Below, piece after piece: positions 1 through 7,656 of a stretch of DNA of 14,475 bases (the first letter of the stretch is position 1; each line of letters begins with the position of its first letter). The stretch covers positions 1 to 14,475 of the forward strand of contig PWEU01000040.1 of assembly GCA_003554005.1 (NCBI GenBank), in the 5' to 3' direction. The notes beneath the pieces were generated by a model that did not search any database, was not told the DNA's origin, and worked only from the letters and a program-made list of their open reading frames with translations. The position numbers and the translations under genes are program-made. This DNA comes from Nitriliruptoraceae bacterium (GTDB lineage Bacteria; Actinomycetota; Nitriliruptoria; Nitriliruptorales; Nitriliruptoraceae).

Positions 1-1792
1 AGGCGGGCTTCTTGGTGGCGTAGATCTCGTCGATCTCGGCCTGGTACTTCTCCATCACCACGTGACGCTTGACCGACATCTTCTGGCTCAACTCGACGCC
101 GACCACGAAGTCGTCGGGGAGGATCTTGAAGGTCCGGATCGACTCCGCCTTGGAGACCGCCTGGTTGGCGTCGTCGATGGCCTTCTGGACCTCCGCCCTC
201 AGATCCGGGTCGTCGAGGTTGTCCGCCACCGAGCCGGTCTTGCCGTTGGCCTCGGCCCACGTCGGGAACACCTCGGGGTCGATGGTGACCAGGGCGGCGA
301 TGAACGGCTCGCCGTCACCGATGACCATGCACTGCCCGACGAGCGCGTGGGCGCGGATGCGGTCCTCGAGCCCCGTCGGCGCCACGTTCTTGCCGCCAGC
401 GGTGACGATGAGCTCCTTCTTGCGCCCGGTGATCCGCAGGAAGCCCTCGCCGTCGAGCTGGCCGAGGTCTCCGGTGTGGAACCAGCCGTCCTTCAGCACC
501 TCGGCACTGGCTTCGGGGTTGTTGTGGTAGCCCTGGAAGATGTGGCTGCCCGCGAGCAGGATCTCCCCGTCCTCGGCGATCTTGGCGGACGCACCGGGGA
601 TCGGCTTGCCCACCGTGCCGACGCGGGTCAGCGACGGCCGGTTGAAGGTCGACACCGCCGTGGTCTCGGTGAGGCCGTAGCCCTCGCAAACGTGCACGCC
701 GAGGCCCATGAAGAAGTACGTCAGTCGCTCACCGAGGGCGGCGCCTCCGGAGACGGCGTACTTGATCTCGCCACCCATCGCGCCGCGGAGCTTGCCGTAG
801 ACCAGCTTGTCGAAGATCGCGTGGAACACCCTGGTGCCGAGCGAGATCTTGCCGGCGACCTTCTGCCGGGCATAGTCCTCGGCGACCTGTGTGGCCTTGT
901 CGAAGATCTTCTCCTTGCCGTCGGCAGCGGCCTTGGCCCGGGCGCCGTTGTAGACCTTCTCGAACACCCGCGGCACGGCGATGAGGAAGTCCGGCTTGTA
1001 GATCGCCAGCTCCTCGGTCAGCTGCGGGATGCCCGTCGAGTAGCCGAGGATGACGCCCTCACGGATGCAGGTCGTCTGGACCACCCGGGCGAAGATGTGG
1101 GCCAACGGCAGGAAGAACAGGGTGCGCATCCCGCCACCGAAGAACTCCGGGCCCGCAGCGGCGGTCTGGGTCGCATCCCAGATGAAGTTGTGGTGGGTGA
1201 TAACGCAGCCCTTGGGCCGGCCCGTGGTCCCCGAGGTGTAGACGATCGTCGCCAGATCCTCACCGGTGGCTGCCGCCGAGCGCTCGCGCACGACGTCGTC
1301 GCTGATCTCCGCACCCGCCTGCCGCAGCGTCTCCAGGGCGCCGTCCTCGATGACGTGGAGGTGCTGCAGGCCTGAGAGCTTGTCCTCCACCGCATCGCCC
1401 AGGGCCTTGAGCTCGGCGTTCTCGGTGAACATCGCCTTGGCGTTGGAGTCGTTGACGATCCACTCGATCTGCTCCGAGGAGGAGGTCTCGTAGATCGGCA
1501 CGGTCACGCCGCCGGCCATCCAGATGGCGTAGTCGAGGATGGTCCACTCGATGCGGGTGCCCGAGTGGACGACGACGCGGTCGTCCTTCTCGATCCCGTG
1601 GGCGATCAGCCCCTTGGCCATCGCGACGATCTCGTCGACGAACTGCCGGGGGGACCAGTCGACGAACCGGTCTCCCACCCGGATGGCGACGATCGGCTGC
1701 TCCGGCTGCTGTTCGGCTGCGGTCCACAGCGAGGCCGTGAGGTTCTCCTCCATCGGAACCTCGACCTCGCCCGGGCTCGTGTACTCCTGCAT
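1..1792 (-). CDS. Long-chain acyl-CoA synthetase, FadD15-like (3' end cut by window edge)
   Basis: AMP-forming ligase that would activate long-chain fatty acids to acyl-CoA by way of an acyl-adenylate. The window holds 597 residues and no stop. The last residues visible (…EIYATKKPA) fall where mycobacterial FadD15 (about 600 residues) ends, so little is missing. The ATP/AMP-binding P-loop TSGTTGRPKG is at residues 186-195. VPIYETSSSEQIEWI lies upstream of it, and EGYGLTETT and GWFHTGDLG lie downstream. TGRKKELIVTAGGKNVAP is near residue 468. The conserved C-terminal lysine region is SVKR, with K575. The ATG at 1792 is preceded by GAGGGAGA about 5 bases upstream, which fixes the start. No signal peptide or membrane segment is evident. 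The gene diverges from the crotonase gene across about 150 bases that contain a 19-bp palindrome. The family call is firm; the exact acyl chain preference is not visible. Confidence 0.95.
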   Translation of the reverse strand, partial: MQEYTSPGEVEVPMEENLTASLWTAAEQQPEQPIVAIRVGDRFVDWSPRQFVDEIVAMAKGLIAHGIEKDDRVVVHSGTRIEWTILDYAIWMAGGVTVPIYETSSSEQIEWIVNDSNAKAMFTENAELKALGDAVEDKLSGLQHLHVIEDGALETLRQAGAEISDDVVRERSAAATGEDLATIVYTSGTTGRPKGCVITHHNFIWDATQTAAAGPEFFGGGMRTLFFLPLAHIFARVVQTTCIREGVILGYSTGIPQLTEELAIYKPDFLIAVPRVFEKVYNGARAKAAADGKEKIFDKATQVAEDYARQKVAGKISLGTRVFHAIFDKLVYGKLRGAMGGEIKYAVSGGAALGERLTYFFMGLGVHVCEGYGLTETTAVSTFNRPSLTRVGTVGKPIPGASAKIAEDGEILLAGSHIFQGYHNNPEASAEVLKDGWFHTGDLGQLDGEGFLRITGRKKELIVTAGGKNVAPTGLEDRIRAHALVGQCMVIGDGEPFIAALVTIDPEVFPTWAEANGKTGSVADNLDDPDLRAEVQKAIDDANQAVSKAESIRTFKILPDDFVVGVELSQKMSVKRHVVMEKYQAEIDEIYATKKPA

Positions 1793-1839
1793 GCGACTCT
1801 CCCTCAACCCCAGTGGGTCGCCCCCACCTGTTCGGTCCA

Positions 1840-1858
1840 CAGCCTGCGTCGCAGGCTG
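1840..1858. promoter_or_regulatory. Perfect 19-bp palindrome between divergent fadD-like and crotonase genes (candidate operator)
   Basis: Two 9-base arms, CAGCCTGCG and CGCAGGCTG, flank a single central T. The site lies 48-66 bases upstream of the acyl-CoA synthetase ATG and 86-104 bases upstream of the crotonase ATG. The position and the one-base centre suit a dimeric repressor such as a TetR-type fatty-acid regulator controlling both genes. It could also fold as a 7-bp hairpin with a 5-base loop in either leader. No regulator gene is adjacent, so the operator reading is inference. Confidence 0.4.
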
Positions 1859-1943
1859 GCACATCTCCTACGATGCTAGCGAAGGGCAGCACCACTCCGC
1901 GTGCCGTTATCGTCAGGCCCGTTGCTGGACGGAGGCCGCTGCC

Positions 1944-2729
1944 ATGACCGTGGAGCTCGACCGCTCGGAGCACGTCGGGATCGTGCGGATCGACCGTCCA
2001 GAGGTGCGCAACGCCGTCGACCGGCCCACGGCCGATGCCCTGCACGAGGCCATCGCGACCCTCGACGATGACGACGACCTCGCCGCCATCGTCCTGACCG
2101 GCCGTGGTGGCACGTTCTGCGCCGGTGCGGACCTGCACGCCCTCGACGATCCCGACCGCCGCAACCGGCTCGAACGCTCGACCACCGCACCGATGGGGCC
2201 GACGCGCGCAGCGACCCGGCTACCGACCATCGCCGCCGTGGAGGGTCACGCCGTCGCCGGGGGGCTCGAGCTGGCGTTGTGGTGCGATCTGCGGGTCGTG
2301 GCCGAGGATGCGGTCCTCGGGGTGTTCTGCCGGCGGGTCGGCGTGCCGTTGATCGACGGCGGGACCGCCCGCCTGCCGCGCATCGTCGGGCACGGGATCG
2401 CCCTCGACCTCGTGCTCACGGGGCGGGCCGTCGATGCCGCCGAAGCCGCACGCATCGGGCTGGCCAACCGCGTCGTGACGCCCGGCACCGCCGAGGCCGC
2501 GGCGGTCGCGCTGGGCAACGAGCTGGCCCGGTGGCCGCGCCGCACGCTGCTCAGCGACCTGGCGGCGACCCGGGCGGCCTTCGACCGTCCCCTGCCCGAG
2601 GCGCTCCTGCACGAGCACGACCTCGGGGTCGCCAGCCTGGCCGCGGGAGGTGCCGAGGCCGGGGTCCGTGCCTTCCGTGCCGGCGCCGGTCGGCAGGGCC
2701 GCGACGACGACCTGCCGAGCGCGCCCTGA
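1944..2729 (+). CDS. Crotonase / enoyl-CoA hydratase-family protein lacking the second catalytic Glu
   Basis: Crotonase-fold protein of 261 residues, the usual length for the family, probably acting on an acyl-CoA. FCAGADLHAL matches the first oxyanion-hole and CoA-binding segment. VEGHAVAGGLELALWCDLRV matches the second. The Glu equivalent to rat Glu144 is E109. Where classical hydratases have PE (Glu164), this protein reads VFCRRVGVP, with C129 exactly 20 residues after E109. The FCRR-GVPLIDGGT form is known to me as a crotonase subfamily without a firm function, so plain enoyl-CoA hydratase activity should not be assumed. The ATG at 1944 has GGAGG 8 bases upstream. The open frame runs further 5' but that part is not protein-like and overlaps the divergent ligase. 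It is convergent with the RuvC-like gene, 46 bases away. Confidence 0.9.
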   Translation: MTVELDRSEHVGIVRIDRPEVRNAVDRPTADALHEAIATLDDDDDLAAIVLTGRGGTFCAGADLHALDDPDRRNRLERSTTAPMGPTRAATRLPTIAAVEGHAVAGGLELALWCDLRVVAEDAVLGVFCRRVGVPLIDGGTARLPRIVGHGIALDLVLTGRAVDAAEAARIGLANRVVTPGTAEAAAVALGNELARWPRRTLLSDLAATRAAFDRPLPEALLHEHDLGVASLAAGGAEAGVRAFRAGAGRQGRDDDLPSAP

Positions 2730-2775
2730 CGCCACCGGTGCGCGGGGAGCCCGGGCGGGGGGCGGCCGCCGCCGC

Positions 2776-3285
2776 TCACCGCTGCCTCGGGTCGAGACCC
2801 GGCGGCCACGCCGGGATCCAGCCCAGGGTCCTGAGCCCCCACACCCCGATCAGCACCGCCTCCGCCGCGTCGTGGCGGAGCGTCGGCGGTGCGGTGCCGC
2901 CGAGGTGGAGGACGGCGACCCGGGCCAGCTCCCCAGCCGCCGCCTTCGCGGTCGCGGCATCCCGCCGCTCCCGGGGGTGGAGCAGCGCCCGTCGCCACCG
3001 GTCCGCCTCCACGAGCACCACCTCGGTGCCCCGGGGGCCGAACTCGCGTTGCCACGCACCTGCCAGGGTGCGGTCGCCCTCGAGCACCAGGACGTCCACC
3101 CGCCCGAGCTCCCGGCGCAGTCCCGCCGCGGTGGCCCGCAGTCGGCCCCGGGAGCCGAGGTTGCGTGAACCCACCCTGAGCAGCCGGCCAGAGGCGTCGA
3201 AGGCTGCGAACCCCGTGCGGACCCCGAGGTCGACCGCCAGCAGCCGGGCGTCGTCGTCGGGTACCGCTGCCTGGCTCTCGGGCAC
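2776..3285 (-). CDS. RuvC-like / RNase H-fold protein of unknown role
   Basis: A 169-residue protein with the hallmarks of the RuvC-like RNase H fold. Strand 1 is LLAVDLGVRTGFAAFD with acidic D19. VLVLEGD supplies E69. RHDAAEAVLIG near the C-terminus supplies D139 and E142, with the same 3-residue spacing as D138/D141 of E. coli RuvC. It is therefore a plausible metal-dependent nuclease or resolvase-like enzyme, but the overall sequence is not that of canonical RuvC or YqgF and no ruvA/ruvB lies nearby. The GTG at 3285 is chosen because GGGAGGG lies about 5 bases upstream and because the homologous part begins just after it. A much longer open frame on this strand is only antisense to pepN. 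It diverges from pepN across about 100 bases. Fold assignment is fairly confident; substrate and partner are unknown. Confidence 0.75.
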   Translation of the reverse strand: MPESQAAVPDDDARLLAVDLGVRTGFAAFDASGRLLRVGSRNLGSRGRLRATAAGLRRELGRVDVLVLEGDRTLAGAWQREFGPRGTEVVLVEADRWRRALLHPRERRDAATAKAAAGELARVAVLHLGGTAPPTLRHDAAEAVLIGVWGLRTLGWIPAWPPGLDPRQR

Positions 3286-3387
3286 CGCTTCCCTCCCCTG
3301 CGCTCTACCATCCCCGCTCGACCTGGCTCGGCGAACCCGACCGGGTCGGTCCTGCCCAGTCCTGACGACCGCTCCCGCCGAGGCACC

Positions 3388-6015
3388 ATGTCGAACGACG
3401 CCGTCACGATGACGACCCAGCAGAGCATCCGCGAGAACCTGACGCGAGCCGAGGCCGAGGAACGCGCGCGGCGGATCGCGGACGTCGACACCCGGGTCCA
3501 CCTCGACCTGACCGGTGGCCCGGAGCGGTTCCACAGCCGTACAGAGCTGCGGTTCAGCGTGGTCGTCGCCGGCCCGGTCTTCGTCGACCTCACGGCGTCT
3601 TCGGTGCAGCGGGCGGTGCTCGACGGTGAGTCGCTCGGGCCTGAGGTGGTCGCGCCGACCCGGCTCGAGCTCCCCCACCTCGAGGTCGGTGACCATCACC
3701 TCGAGGTCGAGGCCACGATGGCGTACCGGCACGAGGGCAATGGGCTGCACCGCTTCGTCGACCCCTCCGACGACCGGGTCTACCTGCACAGCCAGTTCGA
3801 GCCCTTCGACGCCCACCTGGTCTACGCCTGCTTCGACCAGCCCGACCTGAAGACCACCTTCGCGCTGGACGTCGCCGTGCCCGAGGAGTGGGTGGTGGTG
3901 TCGAACGCGCGGGCCCTGGAGCGGCCGGCCCCGGGTACCGGCGGGACCTGGCGGTTCGCCACCACCCCGCGGCTGAGCACCTACGTCACGGCCGTGGTCG
4001 CGGGATCCTACGTCGAGGTGGAGGACCGCTACGAGCGTGCCGACGGCTCCGGGATCGATCTGGCCTGGTGGTCGCGCCGCTCGTTGGCCGAGCACCTCGA
4101 CGCCGGTGAGTTGTTCGAGGTCACCAAGCAGAGCTTCGCGGCTTTCGAGGAGCTGTTCGCCATGCGGTACCCCTTCGGGGACCGCTACGACCAGCTGTTC
4201 GTGCCGGAGTTCTCCGCTGGGGCCATGGAGAACCCCGGCTGCGTGACCTTCAGCGAGTCCTACATCTTCCGCTCCAAGGTCACCGACGCCACCCGGGAGC
4301 GCCGCGCCGAGACGATCATCCACGAGATGGCGCACATGTGGTTCGGTGATCTCGTCACGATGCGGTGGTGGGACGATCTGTGGCTCAACGAGTCCTTCGC
4401 CACCTTCATGGCCGTCCTGGTCCAGGCCACGGCCACCCGTTTCACCGACGCCTGGGTGACCTTCCACGACGCCGAGAAGGCCTGGGCACGGTTCCAGGAC
4501 CAGCTGCCCTCCACCCACCCGGTCGCCGACCAGATGCCCGACGTGGAGAGCGTGCACCAGAACTTCGACGGCATCACCTACGCGAAGGGCGCCTCGGTGC
4601 TCCGCCAGCTGGTGGCCTGGGTGGGTCAGGAGGAGTTCCTCGCCGGCTGTCGCGAGTACTTCGACCGGCACGCCTGGGGCAACACCACCCTGGCGGACTT
4701 CCTGGCGGCACTGGAGCGGGCGTCGGGCCGGGGGCTGGACAGCTGGCGGGACGCCTGGCTGCTGACCACGGGGCTCAACGAGCTGGAGCTCGAGGTCGAC
4801 CTCGCCGACGACGGCACCTACCGCGACGCGGTGCTCCGGCAGCGCTCGCCGCAGCCGTCGTGGGCGGGGCTGCCCGGGGCCGCCGAGCCCGCGCCGACGC
4901 TGCGCCCCCACCGGCTCGCGATCGGCGCCTACCGCGAAGGGCCGGAGGGGCTGGTCCGGGACCACCGCGTCGAGCTCGACGTGACCGGTGAGGACACCCC
5001 GGTGCCCGGGCTGGTCGGGCTCGAGGCGGCGCCGCTGCTGGTGGTCAACGACGACGACCTGACCTACGCCAAGCTGGTGCTGGACGCCACCTCGACGGCC
5101 ACCGCCACCGACCGTCTGGCCAGCGTCCCCGATCCGCTGACCCGCTCCCTGCTGTGGGGGACGACCTGGGAGATGGTCCGGGACGGCCAGCTCGCCGCCC
5201 GGCGGTTCCTCGCGCTGGTGCAGGCCAACGTCGGCGTCGAGACCAGGATCGGCACGGTCCAGCGGCTCCTGCAGCGCAGCCTGGGGGCGGTCGAGCGTTA
5301 CGCGGATCCAGCGGCGCGCACCGGGTCGCTGGCGGCGATCACCCGCTACGCCCGTCAGCAGATGGTCGCCAGCGAGCCCGGCAGCGATCACCAACTGGCC
5401 TGGGTGCGGCATTGGTCCGCCACCGCGCGGGGCGATGGCGAGCAGCTCGACGACGTCGCCGCGTTGCTGGACGGCTCCCTGACGCTGCCCGGGCTGACCG
5501 TCGACACCGACCTGCGCTGGCACCTGTTGACCTGCCTGACCCGCGCCGGGGCCCGCGGCGAGGACGCGGTCGACGCCGAGCTCGAGCGTGACCGCACCGA
5601 CCTCGGTGAGCGATCGGCGGCCACCGCGCGTGCCTCGCAGCCCTCACCCGCCGCGAAGTCCGCGGCCTGGGAGCGCCTGCTGGCTGACGACACCCTGTCC
5701 CACACGATGTCCCGCCAGCTGTGGGCCGGCTTCGCCCGTCTGGACCAGGAGGAGGTCCTCGCCCCCTTCACCGACCGCTACCTCGACGTGCTCGAGGAGG
5801 TGTGGTCGACCCGGTCCCTTGACTGGGCCATCGAGTTCTCCACCGCGCTGTTCCCCCACTGGGCGGCCTCGCAGGACCTGCTGGAGCGGGTCGACGTCCG
5901 GCTGCAAGCCGAGGACCTCCCCCGCCCGCTGCGGCGTGTGCTGCTCGAGCAGCGCGACATCCTGGTGCGGACGTTGCAGGCGCGGGCCACCGACCGCGCC
6001 GAGGCGTCGCGGTGA
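3388..6015 (+). CDS. pepN: Aminopeptidase N (M1 family zinc metallopeptidase)
   Basis: Cytosolic zinc aminopeptidase that removes N-terminal residues from peptides; 875 residues, within the usual range for actinobacterial PepN. The substrate-binding GAMEN motif is at residues 278-282. The zinc site is HEMAH at 312-316, followed by WLNE with E335 as the third ligand, 19 residues after H316. The catalytic tyrosine lies in TYAKGASVLRQL (Y398). The N-terminal beta domain precedes these, and the C-terminal ERAP1-like helical domain covers roughly residues 540-870. No signal peptide is present. The ATG at 3388 has GAGG 6 bases upstream. The stop overlaps the next gene's GTG as GTGA, so translation is probably coupled and the three plus-strand genes form one operon. 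Confidence 0.96.
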   Translation: MSNDAVTMTTQQSIRENLTRAEAEERARRIADVDTRVHLDLTGGPERFHSRTELRFSVVVAGPVFVDLTASSVQRAVLDGESLGPEVVAPTRLELPHLEVGDHHLEVEATMAYRHEGNGLHRFVDPSDDRVYLHSQFEPFDAHLVYACFDQPDLKTTFALDVAVPEEWVVVSNARALERPAPGTGGTWRFATTPRLSTYVTAVVAGSYVEVEDRYERADGSGIDLAWWSRRSLAEHLDAGELFEVTKQSFAAFEELFAMRYPFGDRYDQLFVPEFSAGAMENPGCVTFSESYIFRSKVTDATRERRAETIIHEMAHMWFGDLVTMRWWDDLWLNESFATFMAVLVQATATRFTDAWVTFHDAEKAWARFQDQLPSTHPVADQMPDVESVHQNFDGITYAKGASVLRQLVAWVGQEEFLAGCREYFDRHAWGNTTLADFLAALERASGRGLDSWRDAWLLTTGLNELELEVDLADDGTYRDAVLRQRSPQPSWAGLPGAAEPAPTLRPHRLAIGAYREGPEGLVRDHRVELDVTGEDTPVPGLVGLEAAPLLVVNDDDLTYAKLVLDATSTATATDRLASVPDPLTRSLLWGTTWEMVRDGQLAARRFLALVQANVGVETRIGTVQRLLQRSLGAVERYADPAARTGSLAAITRYARQQMVASEPGSDHQLAWVRHWSATARGDGEQLDDVAALLDGSLTLPGLTVDTDLRWHLLTCLTRAGARGEDAVDAELERDRTDLGERSAATARASQPSPAAKSAAWERLLADDTLSHTMSRQLWAGFARLDQEEVLAPFTDRYLDVLEEVWSTRSLDWAIEFSTALFPHWAASQDLLERVDVRLQAEDLPRPLRRVLLEQRDILVRTLQARATDRAEASR

Positions 6016-6788
6016 CCGCACCGGGCGGCAGGCTCCAGCTCACGGTCGACGACACCGTCGGCCACCCCGCCCTCGACACGGCGATCTCGCGGGTGCTGCT
6101 GGAGCGCGTCGACCGCGGTGAGCTGCCGGCCACGCTCCGCCTCTCGCGACCGGCCCGCATCGTGGCCTTCTCCTCCCGGGATGCCCGGGCCCCCGGGTAC
6201 ACCGCGGCGGTCGCGGCCGCCACGGCAGCGGGGTTCGCCCCGGTGATCCGTCTGGCGGGGGGACGGGCGGCGGTGTTCACCGAGGCCACGATCGCGTTCT
6301 CCTGGTCGGTGCCGACGGCCCAGCCGACGGCGGGCATCACCGAGCGGTTCGAGACACTGTCGGCCTGCTTGGCAGAGGCGTTCGAGGCCCTCGGGGTGGA
6401 TGCGCACGTCGGCGAGGTGGCCGGCGAGTACTGCCCCGGTGCGTACTCGGTGAACGTCGCAGGTCGCCGCAAGGTCGCCGGGGTCGGTCAGCGCCTGCTG
6501 CGCTCCGCTGCCCACACCGGTGGCGTCGTGGTCGTCGACCGTGGGGACCTCATCAACCAGGCTCTGGTGCCCGTCTACGCCGCGATGGACGTGCCCTTCG
6601 ACCCGGCCGCCACCGGCGCACTGCGGGACGAGGTCGACGTGACCTTCGAGCGGGTCCGGCGCGCGATCGCCGAGGCCTTCGCCCGGCGGTTCGAGGTGGT
6701 GGAGTGGCGGTTGGACGAGCGCACCCGCGAGCTCGCGGCCACCAGCGCGCCGGACCACCTCGCCGTCCCCCGTGCGGTGGCGAGCTGA
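6012..6788 (+). CDS. Lipoate-protein ligase / octanoyltransferase family protein (LipM/LplA-like)
   Basis: A 258-residue BPL/LplA/LipB-fold protein, expected to transfer octanoyl or lipoyl groups to lipoyl domains or GcvH. RLAGGRAAVF at residues 80-89 corresponds to the RR-GGG-VLHD stretch of LplA/LipM. GEYCPGAYSVN is followed by GRRKVAGVGQR, with K154 matching the conserved ligand-binding lysine. C141, 13 residues before K154, falls where the acyl-thioester cysteine of LipM-type octanoyltransferases or LipL-type amidotransferases sits. This favours a cysteine-using acyltransferase over an ATP-dependent ligase, but the sequence alone does not decide. The GTG start at 6012 overlaps the pepN stop by four bases. 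No lipA or lipB is in the window, so its place in the lipoylation pathway is inferred. Confidence 0.85.
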   Translation: MTAPGGRLQLTVDDTVGHPALDTAISRVLLERVDRGELPATLRLSRPARIVAFSSRDARAPGYTAAVAAATAAGFAPVIRLAGGRAAVFTEATIAFSWSVPTAQPTAGITERFETLSACLAEAFEALGVDAHVGEVAGEYCPGAYSVNVAGRRKVAGVGQRLLRSAAHTGGVVVVDRGDLINQALVPVYAAMDVPFDPAATGALRDEVDVTFERVRRAIAEAFARRFEVVEWRLDERTRELAATSAPDHLAVPRAVAS

Positions 6789-6789
6789 G

Positions 6790-7656
6790 GTGGTCGCCGG
6801 TGGCGGCTTCGTGCCAGAGGACGGTCCGGGCCTGCTGGCCGGCGGGACGTCCGCTCGCCGGGCGATCCCACGGCGGATCGCCACCCCGGGGCTGCTCGTC
6901 GAGCTCGCCAGTGCCAGCTTCATCGGCAGGGTGGTGATCTGCGATCCGCAGCAGGTCGTGCTGGAGGACCGCCGCGGGCGGCGGCGCCGCTTCGCCCTGA
7001 GTCCCGGGGCCTTCCTGGTGGACGACGTGCCCGTCGACCTCCAGCCGCCGACCGGTGTCGGGGCGGCGCGGGCGGCCGGGCCCGGTGCCGCCGCCGAGGC
7101 GCTCGGCAGCACCCCCAGCGGTTCCGTCCCGGTCGCCGACCCCTCGGCCCGCACGGCCCGGGCGAGCCGCATCTGGGTGGAGGGGATCCACGACGCGGAG
7201 CTGTTGGAGCGGGTGTGGGGTGACGACCTGCGGGCCGCGGCCGTGGGGGTGGAGCCCCTGCACGGGGCGGACGATCTCGCTGCGGCGGTGCGGGCCTTCC
7301 GGCCGGCGCCGCACCGCCGGCTGGGCATCCTCCTCGACCACCTGGTGGCGGGCTCGAAGGAGAGCCGGCTGGCGAGTGCGATCGACCACGCCGACGTGCT
7401 GGTGGTGGGCCATCCCTTCGTCGACGTCTGGGCGGCGATCGCGCCCTCGGTGCTCGGCCGGAGCTCCTGGCCGGAGGTCCCGCGCGATGAGCCCTACAAG
7501 GACGGCTTCGCCCGTCGGCTTGGCTTCGCGGACCGGCACGAGGCGTGGCGGGCCCTCTCAGGCCGGGTGCGGACCTGGCGTGACCTCGACCGTTCCCTGA
7601 TCCAGGCCGTCGAGCGGCTGCTCGATCACGTGACCGAGGAGGATCAGCCGCGGTAG
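6790..7656 (+). CDS. DUF3097 family protein (conserved actinobacterial, possible TOPRIM-like core)
   Basis: Conserved actinobacterial protein of unknown function. It is recognised by WVEGIHDAELLERVWGDDLR (E131), GVEPLHGADDLAAAV, LGILLDHLVAGSKESR (D183) and VLVVGHPFVDVW. The order of a Glu in VEGxxDA followed by a beta strand ending in LLDH resembles a TOPRIM metal-binding core; that is my inference, not an established role. The N-terminal 80 residues carry a small beta-rich region (VVICDPQQVVLEDRRGRRRRF) and a Gly/Ala-rich linker. The start could be the GTG at 6790, just after the upstream stop, or the in-frame GTG at 6772, which would overlap the upstream gene by 17 bases. Neither has a strong ribosome site and I prefer 6790. 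The 3' end overlaps convergent yaaA by 13 bases. Confidence 0.85.
   Translation: MVAGGGFVPEDGPGLLAGGTSARRAIPRRIATPGLLVELASASFIGRVVICDPQQVVLEDRRGRRRRFALSPGAFLVDDVPVDLQPPTGVGAARAAGPGAAAEALGSTPSGSVPVADPSARTARASRIWVEGIHDAELLERVWGDDLRAAAVGVEPLHGADDLAAAVRAFRPAPHRRLGILLDHLVAGSKESRLASAIDHADVLVVGHPFVDVWAAIAPSVLGRSSWPEVPRDEPYKDGFARRLGFADRHEAWRALSGRVRTWRDLDRSLIQAVERLLDHVTEEDQPR

Noticed and set aside
62..1375. Plus-strand open frame of 437 codons opposite the acyl-CoA synthetase
   Set aside because: It is antisense to an unmistakable acyl-CoA ligase and has no recognisable domain.
1539..1943. 135-codon N-terminal extension of the crotonase frame
   Set aside because: It overlaps the divergent ligase gene, is not protein-like, and the ATG at 1944 has a good GGAGG site and matches the family's normal N-terminus.
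2730..2775. GC-rich palindrome GGCGGCCGCC (2761-2770) as a terminator between convergent genes
   Set aside because: There is no T-run on either strand and such palindromes are expected by chance at this base composition.
3325..3360. ACCCGACCGGGT palindrome and TACCAT (-10 like) between the RuvC-like gene and pepN
   Set aside because: The arms are only 5 bases and no matching -35 element lies at the right distance, so I do not call a promoter or operator.
2776..5523. Very long minus-strand open frame (915 codons) opposite pepN
   Set aside because: Only its last 169 codons resemble a protein family and have a ribosome site (GTG at 3285). The rest is the antisense of aminopeptidase N in GC-rich DNA.
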